DNA of 64,000 bases from Clostridium amylolyticum (GTDB taxonomy: Bacteria > Bacillota > Clostridia > Clostridiales > Clostridiaceae). The translations under genes and the position numbers were made by a program. The stretch covers positions 20,373 through 84,372 of the forward strand of contig NZ_FQZO01000012.1 in assembly GCF_900142075.1 (NCBI RefSeq), read 5' to 3'. Below the pieces are notes generated by a model. The model made no database searches. It was not told where the DNA came from and saw only the letters and a program-made list of their open reading frames with translations. Of this stretch, positions 34,064-41,956 are shown piece after piece. The first letter of the stretch is position 1. Each line of letters starts with the position of its first letter.

Positions 34064-36394
34064 ATGACAAAAAACAGTGTTAAAAAATCGGTGTTTTATT
34101 TTACTGTACTAGCTGTGCTTTCCAAAGGTTTCGGTTTTGTAAGGGAGCAATTTATAGCTTATGGGTATGGAGCAGATTACTCTATAGATGCTTATGCAGT
34201 ATCTTTGTTAATCCCTACTATGATTTTTTCCATAGTGGGGTCTGCTCTTACCACTGCTATGCTTCCACTTATTACTGAGCAATATGCTAAAGAAGGTAAA
34301 GAAAAAGCCTTTGACTTTATAAATAATGTCATAAACATACTTTTAATAATATCCGCTGTTATTTTTTTTGTGGGGAGAAACAATATTGGAGTTTTGGTAA
34401 AGATTGTTGCTCCTAGTTTTGGTGAAGAAGCCTTTAACCTAACAGTGCAGCTAGCCAAGATAACCATGATAAACATAATATTTTTAACTTTATCCAATGT
34501 ACTAATCACTACTCTTCAATCCTTAGATGAATTTGCTCCTAGCAATTTAGTTAATATTCCTATTAGCGTTCTAATAGTAGCCTATATAACTCTATGGCCT
34601 AAATTGACTGTGCAAGGGCTTATTATAGCTACCATGATAGGAAATTTTCTAAGGTGCATAATACCTATACCTTGGCTTTTAAAGCATGGATATAGATATA
34701 AATTAATAATGAAATTTAATGATGATAGATTTAAAAGTTTATTAAAGCTCCTTTTACCAGTGGTTTTTGCCATCATAGTAAATCAAATAAATATATTGGT
34801 AGAAAATAATATGGCCTCTGCACTTCCACAAGGAAGCATAGCCATATTAGGGTATTCTGCTAAGGTAAGCGATATAATCTTCGGGCTCTTCAGCACTTCC
34901 ATCGTTACTGTAATTTATCCTGTTTTATCTAGGGTGGTATTAGAATGTGATGACAATAAAACCAGTGATCTTTTGTCAAAAACCTTAAACTATCATAGTT
35001 TATTAATATTTCCCTTGGTAGCCATAATAGCCTCTAATAGTCTTCCTTTAGTAAACATACTTTTTAAAAGAGGAAAATTTGATGGTTATGCCGCGGTATT
35101 AACTTCTAAGGTTATTATTTATGGAATGATAAGCACGGTTTTTTGGGGAATTAGAGATATATTAAATCAAGCTTTATACTCTTTAAAGCTCACTAAAAAG
35201 GTTACCGTAAATAGTGTTATAGGGGTAGCGGTAAACATACTTTCAAACCTTATACTAGTAAGATATTTAGGACTTATAGGTTTAGTTATATCTGCTCTTA
35301 TAGCCTCTGGGATTACAGCGTTACTAGCATTTATAAGCCTTTCCAGATTGTATCCTAATTTAAATAACCTAAAAATATGGAAAAGCTCCTTTCAGTCCTT
35401 AGGAGCATCACTTATTACTATAGTCGCTATTTATTTTATTAAAACCATCACGGATAAATATGGGATTAGTAGTGATATATTGTTATTGCTATTTTCTAGC
35501 TCTTTAGGAGTAATTACTTATGTAGCACTTTTATTTATATTAAAGAACGAAGATATCATAATGGTTTATAGAGAGAGTAAGCAGATGTTTTATGATAAAG
35601 CATTTATTAAATTAAGAGCAGCCTTTACCACATATTACATCTATCGAATAGACGATATTACACCTCACATGAACTGGGAGAATTTTTGGAAAGCGATAAT
35701 GATATTTAAAAAGCATAATGTGGTGCCCATTATAGGGGTGGTGCCTAATAATAAAGATAAGGATTTAAATTATGGGGGTAAAAAAGATTATTTTTGGAAG
35801 ATACTAAAATACATGCAAGAGAACCATATAGTAGAAATAGCTCAACATGGATATACTCATGAGGTGATTTTAGAAAGTGAGGGCATTTTTAAAGAAAAGT
35901 TTGGATATAACAAAACCTCTGAATTTGCAGGCTTAACCTATGAGGAACAGTTAATTAAGATTAAAGCTGGTAAGGATATATTTTTAATGCATGGTATAGA
36001 GGTAGAGACCTTCATGGCTCCTTGTCACAGTTTTGATCATACTACGTTAAAAGTTCTTAAGAGTTTAGGCTTTAAATATATAACTGATGGTATAGGTCTA
36101 ACACCTTATAAGGTTGAGGAGTTGGTTTTTGTGCCACAACAGTTTGGAAAGCCTAGAAATTTTTTTTATGGCGTTATAACCCTTTGCCTTCACTTGAATT
36201 ACAGCAGTGCTGAAGAAATACAGCAAATTGAAAAGCATGTAGAATCAAACAAAAATAATTTTATAAGATTTTTAGAAGCAGTAAATATGAAGGAGAGAAA
36301 GCTTCCTAATATGATTTTTAAAGCTGTTTACCTATTTTTAAGATATACTAAATACTCTATTAAGAGACATAAAAATAAAATTAGAAAATACTAA
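34064..36394 (+). CDS. MurJ/MVF-family flippase fused to a polysaccharide-deacetylase-like domain
   Basis: 776 residues. Residues 1 to ~500 are an MVF-family lipid flippase with about 14 membrane segments (KGFGFVREQFIAYGYG at the N-terminus, typical of MurJ). From about residue 515 a soluble domain begins that matches polysaccharide deacetylases of the DUF2334 type: RIDDIT (Asp530/Asp531), the HxxxH metal motif HGYTHE (His595, His599) and APCHSFD (His655). No stop or frameshift lies at the junction. In this cluster it probably flips the EPS lipid-linked unit; the fused domain could deacetylate HexNAc. Normal MurJ proteins end near 510-530 residues. It is the last gene of the operon. Confidence 0.87.
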   Translation: MTKNSVKKSVFYFTVLAVLSKGFGFVREQFIAYGYGADYSIDAYAVSLLIPTMIFSIVGSALTTAMLPLITEQYAKEGKEKAFDFINNVINILLIISAVIFFVGRNNIGVLVKIVAPSFGEEAFNLTVQLAKITMINIIFLTLSNVLITTLQSLDEFAPSNLVNIPISVLIVAYITLWPKLTVQGLIIATMIGNFLRCIIPIPWLLKHGYRYKLIMKFNDDRFKSLLKLLLPVVFAIIVNQINILVENNMASALPQGSIAILGYSAKVSDIIFGLFSTSIVTVIYPVLSRVVLECDDNKTSDLLSKTLNYHSLLIFPLVAIIASNSLPLVNILFKRGKFDGYAAVLTSKVIIYGMISTVFWGIRDILNQALYSLKLTKKVTVNSVIGVAVNILSNLILVRYLGLIGLVISALIASGITALLAFISLSRLYPNLNNLKIWKSSFQSLGASLITIVAIYFIKTITDKYGISSDILLLLFSSSLGVITYVALLFILKNEDIIMVYRESKQMFYDKAFIKLRAAFTTYYIYRIDDITPHMNWENFWKAIMIFKKHNVVPIIGVVPNNKDKDLNYGGKKDYFWKILKYMQENHIVEIAQHGYTHEVILESEGIFKEKFGYNKTSEFAGLTYEEQLIKIKAGKDIFLMHGIEVETFMAPCHSFDHTTLKVLKSLGFKYITDGIGLTPYKVEELVFVPQQFGKPRNFFYGVITLCLHLNYSSAEEIQQIEKHVESNKNNFIRFLEAVNMKERKLPNMIFKAVYLFLRYTKYSIKRHKNKIRKY

Positions 36395-36505
36395 GGCATC
36401 ATATTAAAGTAAAAATATTTATATACAATTTTTATATAAATATATATGAAAAGGGTAATATAATATATACTAGAGAATATAAACTTAAACATAGGAGAGA
36501 AGAAT

Positions 36506-37624
36506 ATGGATTTTACGATTATTGCTACAGCAACCTTTGGATTAGAAAAAGTAGTTGCAGATGAATTAAAGCAATTAGGCTATGATGATTTAATAATTGA
36601 AAATGGAAAAGTCACCTTTGAAGGCGATGAGATGGATATTGTTACTTGTAATATGTGGCTTAGAACAGCAGATAGAGTTCTTATTAAAATGGCAGAATTT
36701 AAAGCGGAAAGCTTCGAAGAGTTATTTCAAGGTACCTTAGCTGTGAATTGGGGAGATATTATACCTATTACGGGATTTATGCATGTTACGGGTAAATCTG
36801 TTAAGTCAAAACTTTTCAGTGTACCAGACTGTCAGTCCATAGTTAAAAAAGCCGTGGTAGAGTCTATGAAAAGAAAATATAGAAGAGATTTATTTCCAGA
36901 AACCGGAGCAGAATATAAGATAGAGGTAGCCATTCTAAAAGATGTGGTTACACTAACCATAGACACTAGTGGTCCAGGATTACACAAAAGAGGTTATAGA
37001 GAGTTCGCTGGAGAAGCCCCACTAAAGGAAACCCTAGCTGCAGCATTAGTATTATTAAGCAAGTGGGAACCTTCTAAGCAATTGGCAGATCCTCTTTGCG
37101 GTTCGGGAACTATAGCTATAGAAGCAGCTATGATTGGGAGAAATATTGCTCCTGGCCTTAATAGGAGCTTTGCAGCAGAGCAGTGGGACATAATACCTGA
37201 AGATATGTGGAGTGATATAAGAAGCTTTGCAAGAAATTCTATAAATAACAAGGAGTTTAGAATACTAGCTTCTGATATAAATGGAGGAATTCTTAGAATC
37301 GCTAGAAATAATGCAGAAAAAGCAGGGGTTTCTGATAATGTTGCCTTTCAGAAACTTGATATAAGAGATTTTGCAAGTAGAAAGAAGTGTGGATATATTA
37401 TAACCAATCCACCTTATGGTGAAAGGTTAGGAGAAATAAATGAAGTTGAGGAACTATACACGGAGATGGGAAAAGTATTTAGAACCTTGGAAGAATGGTC
37501 ATGTTTTGTTCTAACTTCTAATGAGGGTTTTGAAAATTTCTTTGGACAAAAATCTAATAAGAATAGAAAGCTGTATAACGGAAGGTTAAAATGCTATTTC
37601 TATCAATATTTTCCTTCAAAGTAA
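36506..37624 (+). CDS. THUMP-domain rRNA methyltransferase (RlmL-N/YpsC-like)
   Basis: 372 residues. An N-terminal ferredoxin-like/THUMP region (about 1-160) precedes a class I methyltransferase domain with the SAM motif DPLCGSGTIAIEAAMIG and the catalytic TNPPYGERLG. The order and the NPPY motif fit the COG0116 family, which methylates guanine N2 in 23S rRNA in E. coli RlmL. The Firmicute single-domain version (YpsC) is the closest match. AGGAGAGA precedes the ATG. Monocistronic, with a terminator downstream. Confidence 0.9.
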   Translation: MDFTIIATATFGLEKVVADELKQLGYDDLIIENGKVTFEGDEMDIVTCNMWLRTADRVLIKMAEFKAESFEELFQGTLAVNWGDIIPITGFMHVTGKSVKSKLFSVPDCQSIVKKAVVESMKRKYRRDLFPETGAEYKIEVAILKDVVTLTIDTSGPGLHKRGYREFAGEAPLKETLAAALVLLSKWEPSKQLADPLCGSGTIAIEAAMIGRNIAPGLNRSFAAEQWDIIPEDMWSDIRSFARNSINNKEFRILASDINGGILRIARNNAEKAGVSDNVAFQKLDIRDFASRKKCGYIITNPPYGERLGEINEVEELYTEMGKVFRTLEEWSCFVLTSNEGFENFFGQKSNKNRKLYNGRLKCYFYQYFPSK

Positions 37625-37644
37625 TTATATTAAGAATGTTAAGT

Positions 37645-37675
37645 AAACCGTGCTGCTAATACAGTGCGGTTTTTT
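37645..37675 (+). terminator. Intrinsic terminator
   Basis: AAACCGTGCTG and CAGTGCGGTTT pair (two G-U pairs) around CTAATA and run into TTTTTT. Confidence 0.8.
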
Positions 37676-37714
37676 GCAAAAGGTTAAACTTAACTGTGAA
37701 TTAAAGGAGGAGCC

Positions 37715-39472
37715 ATGAAAAGAGGAGCAGCAGAGAGAAATTTTAGAAAGTTAAAAAATCAAATTGCCCAAATTGATGAAATAGTGAGAAATTCAAAGAC
37801 GTCTGCTTTGTGGGAACATGAAGCTTCTGTAAGAAAGAAACTAAAGTCACTTAATGAAATGAAAAGTGAAGAGTTAAAGGATTTTAATAGGGTTTATGAT
37901 AGATATTTAGAAATATTAGAGTATATATCTAAAAGGCTTATAGAGGACTACAATAAGAAAAATAATACGAATTTTAATTTTCAAGACATAGTGAAGAGCA
38001 GCTATCAGGGTTATTTAAGTTCTGGAATAATAAGTGTACTTATTTCTAATCATATACCTAAAATTGTGTCAGAGGATTTTAAAAAGGTATTTCCTTCTAA
38101 TCCTAAAAATGAATACTTAGATACTCGTAAAATAAAAAGAAAATTTTATCTTCACTTGGGTGAAACTAATACTGGGAAGACCTATAATGCTATGCAGGCC
38201 CTTAAGAAAAGTTCTAAAGGAGTGTACTTGTCTCCCCTAAGAATACTAGCTTTAGAAAACTTCGAAAGGCTTAATAATGAAGGGGGTAAGTGCAATCTAA
38301 TAACTGGAGAAGAGCAGATTTTAATAGAAGAGGCAGTGCATCTATCTTGTACCATTGAAAAATTAGATTTAAATGATAGTTATGATGTAGCAGTAATAGA
38401 TGAAATTCAAATGATAAAGGATGATCAAAGAGGGGCAGCTTGGACGAGAGCCTTGTTAGGGGTAAAAAGTAGAGAGGTTCATGTATGTGGGGCTATAAAT
38501 TCAAAGGAGTTACTTATAGACATATTAGAAGACTGTGGAGATGAATATGAGATAATTCAGTATGAAAGAAAGATACCTTTAATAATAGAGGACAAATCCT
38601 TTGCTTATAAAGATATTCAACCTGGAGATGCCTTAGTGGTATTTTCTAAGAAAAGGGTACTAGAATTAGCCTTATTCTATTCTAATTTAGGCATTAAATC
38701 TTCAGTTATATATGGGGATCTTCCTCCTGAGGTTAGAAGAAAGCAGTATCAGCAGTTTATAAATAAGGAAACCACAATTTTAGTTTCCACAGATGCCATT
38801 GGTATGGGAGTAAATTTACCTATAAGAAGAATAATATTTATGGATATTAAAAAATATGATGGGACTGAAGTTAGATTTTTAAACTCTCAAGAGGTTAAAC
38901 AAATAGCTGGGAGAGCGGGAAGACAAGGTATTTATAATGAGGGGTATGTGGCTGCTTATGGAAATAGCACAGAATTTATGATGGAAAATATCCATATAAA
39001 AGATAAGTTAATAGGAGAAGCGGTACTGGGCCTCAGTGAAGCAATACTAAATATACAAGGGCTTTCTTTACGTGAAAAACTAGCTCTATGGAGCACTAAG
39101 GAAGAAACCATAGGATTTTATAGGAAAATGGACATCAGTGAATATCTTATAATACTTGATAATATTAAAGCTTATAAGCTTGACCAAAGGATTCAATGGA
39201 AGTTATTAAAAATACCCTTTGATGTTTCCAATGGTGAAATAATGAAGAGTTTTTTAAGCTATATGGATGAGGTGTTTATAGCAAAAAGAGAAGAGATAAC
39301 AAAACCTTCTTGTTTTATAAGGGATTTATACAACTTAGAAACCCTCTATCAAAAGATAAATCTATACTACTCCTTTTCTAAAGCTTTTAAATTAGAAATA
39401 GATGAAGATTGGGTATATAGGGAAAGAAGTACTGTAAGTGAGGAAATCATTGAAATATTAAAGAATATATAG
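37715..39472 (+). CDS. SUV3-like DExH-box RNA helicase
   Basis: 585 residues. Walker A is GETNTGKT (149-156), and motif II is DEIQ (229-232), the variant found in mitochondrial SUV3-type helicases rather than DEAD/DEAH. Further motifs are VFSKKRVLELA, VSTDAIGMGVNLPIRRIIF and motif VI QIAGRAGRQG. The first ~135 residues are a helical extension rich in charged residues. SUV3 unwinds RNA for degradosome exonucleases in mitochondria; the role in Clostridia is not established as far as I know. AGGAGG precedes the ATG. No nuclease gene is adjacent. Confidence 0.87.
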   Translation: MKRGAAERNFRKLKNQIAQIDEIVRNSKTSALWEHEASVRKKLKSLNEMKSEELKDFNRVYDRYLEILEYISKRLIEDYNKKNNTNFNFQDIVKSSYQGYLSSGIISVLISNHIPKIVSEDFKKVFPSNPKNEYLDTRKIKRKFYLHLGETNTGKTYNAMQALKKSSKGVYLSPLRILALENFERLNNEGGKCNLITGEEQILIEEAVHLSCTIEKLDLNDSYDVAVIDEIQMIKDDQRGAAWTRALLGVKSREVHVCGAINSKELLIDILEDCGDEYEIIQYERKIPLIIEDKSFAYKDIQPGDALVVFSKKRVLELALFYSNLGIKSSVIYGDLPPEVRRKQYQQFINKETTILVSTDAIGMGVNLPIRRIIFMDIKKYDGTEVRFLNSQEVKQIAGRAGRQGIYNEGYVAAYGNSTEFMMENIHIKDKLIGEAVLGLSEAILNIQGLSLREKLALWSTKEETIGFYRKMDISEYLIILDNIKAYKLDQRIQWKLLKIPFDVSNGEIMKSFLSYMDEVFIAKREEITKPSCFIRDLYNLETLYQKINLYYSFSKAFKLEIDEDWVYRERSTVSEEIIEILKNI

Positions 39473-39605
39473 CATGAATTATTAATAAAAAAGTAATAAT
39501 TATTTTCATAAGTATCTATATATTAGGGGTATAATAATATTATAAGAAGCTTCTGAATTGTCAAATGATTAAATTTTATTAAACATTGATAGGGAGGAAT
39601 TTATT

Positions 39606-39833
39606 ATGAAAAATGTAACTGTTTATACTACAACTACTTGACCATGGTGTCATAAGGTAAAGGCTTACCTAAAATCCAAAGGTATTGACTACACAGAAAA
39701 GGACGTGGCATCAGACCAAGATGCAGCCATGGAAATGATCCAAAAATCTGGTCAAAGAGGAGTGCCCGTGGTTGATATCGATGGAAACATAATAGTGGGC
39801 TTTGATAAGGAAGAAATAGATAAATTAGTTTAG
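39606..39833 (+). CDS. Selenocysteine-containing glutaredoxin (NrdH-like), in-frame UGA
   Basis: 75 codons with TGA at codon 12 (39639-39641) read as selenocysteine: MKNVTVYTTTTUPWCHKVKA. The active site UPWC replaces the CPWC of NrdH/Grx-like redoxins. The rest of the fold continues in frame, including the cis-Pro motif RGVPVVDIDG and GFDKEEID. If TGA were a stop only 11 residues would be made, and the conserved remainder would be unexplained. A hairpin with a suitable apical loop begins 13 bases after the TGA. AGGGAGGAA precedes the ATG. Selenoprotein glutaredoxins are known in Clostridia. The natural reductant and target are unknown. The TAG stop lies inside a palindromic repeat element. 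Confidence 0.92.
39655..39670 (+). promoter_or_regulatory. Bacterial SECIS hairpin of the selenoglutaredoxin
   Basis: AGGTAA-AGGC-TTACCT: a perfect 6-bp stem with a four-base loop containing G at its second position. The loop starts 19 bases after the UGA, within the range seen for bacterial SECIS elements. Confidence 0.75.
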
Positions 39834-40027
39834 AATTTAGAATTGAGAATGTAAAATGAAGGATGAAACTCCTGCCGGAGTTTCTACAAATATATTAACA
39901 AAAAGCCCAAAGGCCTGAGGCCTTTGGACTTTTGTTTTTTATAAATTGTTAGTTTTTCTGGTGCTTTTCCAGAAAAACTCTCCTTCATTCTCAATTCTCA
40001 ATTCTAAATTTTAAATTCCAAATTGTA
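39831..40027. repeat. Palindromic MITE-like element, copy A
   Basis: It starts with TAGAATTTAGAATTGAGAATG and ends with the inverted equivalent CATTCTCAATTCTCAATTC plus AT-rich sequence. Inside, in order: GAAACTCC-TGCC-GGAGTTTC; a terminator hairpin CCAAAGGCC-TGA-GGCCTTTGG flanked by A and T runs; and GTTTTTCTGG-TGCTTTT-CCAGAAAAAC. It carries no coding sequence. Its first three bases are the stop codon of the selenoglutaredoxin gene. Copies B and C share the same parts. Confidence 0.82.
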
Positions 40028-40045
40028 TCCCCACTGTTTTCTTAC

Positions 40046-40345
40046 TTAACCAAGAACTCTTAAAATTGTTGGATAATATATAAGTAATATCGAGAGAATT
40101 GCGCTTATCCAGAATATTATTTTGCTCTTTTTACCGGCTTTCTTTTTTTCTATGGTGCTGTAGGAGATGTATAGCAACACTGCGGTTAATATAACAAATA
40201 AGGGTTTGTATTTTGTTAGATTAGAAAAGTACGCAAAGCCTACGGTCCCTAGACCTAGGGACGCTAATATTATACCCCCGCCTCAGCAAAGGGCAGCAAA
40301 TAGCCCTGTAAAAACTGAAAGTATGCTTAATATTCTTTCTTTCAT
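40046..40345 (-). CDS. MerT-like membrane selenoprotein with Cys-Sec pair, in-frame UGA
   Basis: 99 residues with TGA at codon 21 (40283-40285) read as selenocysteine: FTGLFAALCUGGGIILASLG. Three membrane segments (about 5-35, 44-64, 75-95). The layout, the vicinal Cys20-Sec21 in the first segment, and YFSNLTKYKPLFVILTAV in the second match the MerT mercuric-ion transporter family, where the pair is Cys-Cys. A perfect hairpin follows the UGA. AGGTAGG lies just upstream of the ATG. The gene begins 15 bases after tlpA and is the third gene of ccdA-tlpA-this. It may move a soft metal or thiol/selenol redox equivalents; substrate unknown. Reading TGA as stop would leave a 20-residue peptide and discard the conserved remainder. 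Confidence 0.85.
40245..40262 (-). promoter_or_regulatory. Candidate bacterial SECIS hairpin of the MerT-like gene
   Basis: On the minus strand GTCCCTA-GGTC-TAGGGAC forms a perfect 7-bp stem with a GGUC loop (guanines in the first two positions). The loop begins 28 bases after the UGA, within the accepted bacterial range. Confidence 0.75.
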
Positions 40346-40360
40346 GAGTACCTACCTCTT

Positions 40361-40987
40361 TTATTTTATCGCATCTATATTTTCTTTCATTTGGTCTAGT
40401 GTCATCATACCTATACTTCGTGATGATACATTACCTTCTTTATCTATAAAGTAAGAAGTTGGTATAGAAGCCACATTATATTTCATTGATATAGCCGTAG
40501 TATCATCTAAGAGTATAGAAAAATTTAGCTTATTGTCCTTTACAAATTTACTTGCGGTGGCTCTGTCCTCTCCAAGGTTTACTGCTAGTATTACTAAATC
40601 GGTGTCTTTGGTCTCTTGATATAATTTTTCCATATCTGGCATCTCGGCTCTACAAGGAGGGCACCAGCTGGCCCAAAAGTTGAGGAATACTTTTTTGCCT
40701 TTATAGTCACTTAAGGAAACTTCATTTCCTTTTAAATCCTTTAACTTAAAATCTGGAGCTGGAACCTTTTCTTCTTCTTTATCCTTAGTTTCTTCAGCAG
40801 TTTTCTTTTCTTCCTCTGTTTTCTTTTTTTCCTCTTCGGATTTTTTTTCTTCCTCAGCTTTTTTCTCTTGGGCTAATTTTTCTTTTTGAGCTTTTTCTTT
40901 GGCCAAATTATTATTGTAGTTATATACGGTAAAGCCAGCTGCACCTATAATAACAACTATAGCTATCCAAATTACTATTTTTTTCAT
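40361..40987 (-). CDS. TlpA/ResA-like membrane-anchored thiol-disulfide oxidoreductase
   Basis: 208 residues. One N-terminal membrane anchor (about 3-22) is followed by a ~50-residue Lys/Glu-rich helical spacer (about 28-75) and a thioredoxin-fold domain with active site WASWCPPCRAEMP and the cis-Pro region NVASIPTSYFID. It acts on the outside of the membrane, most likely reducing protein disulfides with electrons delivered through CcdA, encoded just upstream. The adjacent MerT-like selenoprotein suggests a shared redox or metal function. AGGAGAG precedes the ATG. Confidence 0.92.
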   Translation of the reverse strand: MKKIVIWIAIVVIIGAAGFTVYNYNNNLAKEKAQKEKLAQEKKAEEEKKSEEEKKKTEEEKKTAEETKDKEEEKVPAPDFKLKDLKGNEVSLSDYKGKKVFLNFWASWCPPCRAEMPDMEKLYQETKDTDLVILAVNLGEDRATASKFVKDNKLNFSILLDDTTAISMKYNVASIPTSYFIDKEGNVSSRSIGMMTLDQMKENIDAIK

Positions 40988-41002
40988 AGTTCACTCTCCT
41001 GT

Positions 41003-41707
41003 TTAAATATTTATGAAGTTGAAGTAGTTACTTAGAAGTCCTACTTTGTTTGTAAATATAAGTACTCCTAATATTATGAGTAATATACCGCTAATAATGG
41101 AAACAACCTTTAAGTGCTTAGTAACCTTAGGAAGTTTTGAAGAAAGTTTATCCACTGCTAAGGCAGTTAAAACGAAAGGAACTGCAAGCCCTAGGGAATA
41201 TAGTATAAGCAATAGTATTCCTCTGCCTATGGTATCCATACTGGTAGCATAAACTAAAATGGAAGATAATATAGGTCCTACACAAGGAGTCCATCCTGCT
41301 GCGAAGGCCATACCCATAAGCACAGAGCCAAAGGCCCCTTTAGAATTACCCAAATTCATAAATTTCTTTTCCTTAGAGAAAAATTTTATTTTTAAAATTC
41401 CCGAAGTGTGCAGACCAAAAATGATTATAAGTATACCTGCTATCCTTTTAAATATCATTTGGTTTTTAATAAATAATTTTCCTAAGGAAGTTATGGATGC
41501 TCCCATGATTACAAACACTATGGAAAATCCTATAACGAAACCTAAAGATTTATACAATATATAAAATTTATCTGTGGTTTTATTGTTACTTTGCACTGAT
41601 TCACCAGTCATATAGCTTACATAAGCAGGAACTAGAGGTAGAACACAAGGAGATAAAAAAGAAATCAATCCTGCAGAAAAAGCTAAAAATAATGAAACAT
41701 TATTCAT
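41003..41707 (-). CDS. ccdA: CcdA/DsbD-type thiol-electron transporter
   Basis: 234 residues with six membrane segments. The two reactive Cys lie in SFLSPCVLPLVPAYVSY (segment 1) and AFAAGWTPCVGPILSSIL (segment 4), the defining CcdA motifs. It carries electrons from cytoplasmic thioredoxin to extracytoplasmic thioredoxin-like proteins, here probably the TlpA-like product encoded 15 bases downstream. First gene of the minus-strand operon ccdA-tlpA-MerT-like. AGGTGATTAA precedes the ATG. Confidence 0.93.
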   Translation of the reverse strand: MNNVSLFLAFSAGLISFLSPCVLPLVPAYVSYMTGESVQSNNKTTDKFYILYKSLGFVIGFSIVFVIMGASITSLGKLFIKNQMIFKRIAGILIIIFGLHTSGILKIKFFSKEKKFMNLGNSKGAFGSVLMGMAFAAGWTPCVGPILSSILVYATSMDTIGRGILLLILYSLGLAVPFVLTALAVDKLSSKLPKVTKHLKVVSIISGILLIILGVLIFTNKVGLLSNYFNFINI

Positions 41708-41881
41708 TTAATCACCTACTTTTAAAGAAAATATATTTAATGTGCATATTTTTTATTAAATTAATAATATCATAAAGAAATTTATAATTGAATAAATATA
41801 AAAATTATTATGTAATAGATATTATTTAAGTATTAGATTTTGTAAATCATTAAAAATTTATAGTATAAAATAATAATAACA

Positions 41882-41950
41882 CAATATACCACCTGGAGGT
41901 ATATTCTTTTTAAATAAAAATATAGCATTAGTAATACTATGTTTTTATCT
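41882..41950. terminator. Two hairpins between ccdA and the permease gene
   Basis: AATATACC...GGTATATT followed by CTTTTT (41882-41910), then AAAAATATAG...CTATGTTTTT (41916-41946). The second is placed to terminate the minus-strand permease transcript. The rest of this 250-base spacer holds no gene and should contain the ccdA promoter. Confidence 0.6.
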
Positions 41951-41956
41951 TAATAA

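Noticed and set aside
40046..40345. Pseudogene with a nonsense mutation
   Set aside because: The TGA falls exactly on a redox-active Cys position of the family, the rest of the frame is clean, a SECIS-like hairpin is placed correctly, and a second Sec gene lies 212 bases away.
40167..40454. Plus-strand open frame of 95 codons
   Set aside because: It lies antisense to the MerT-like and tlpA genes, has no ribosome-binding site, and its composition is that of a complement frame. The minus-strand reading with one UGA gives a recognisable family.
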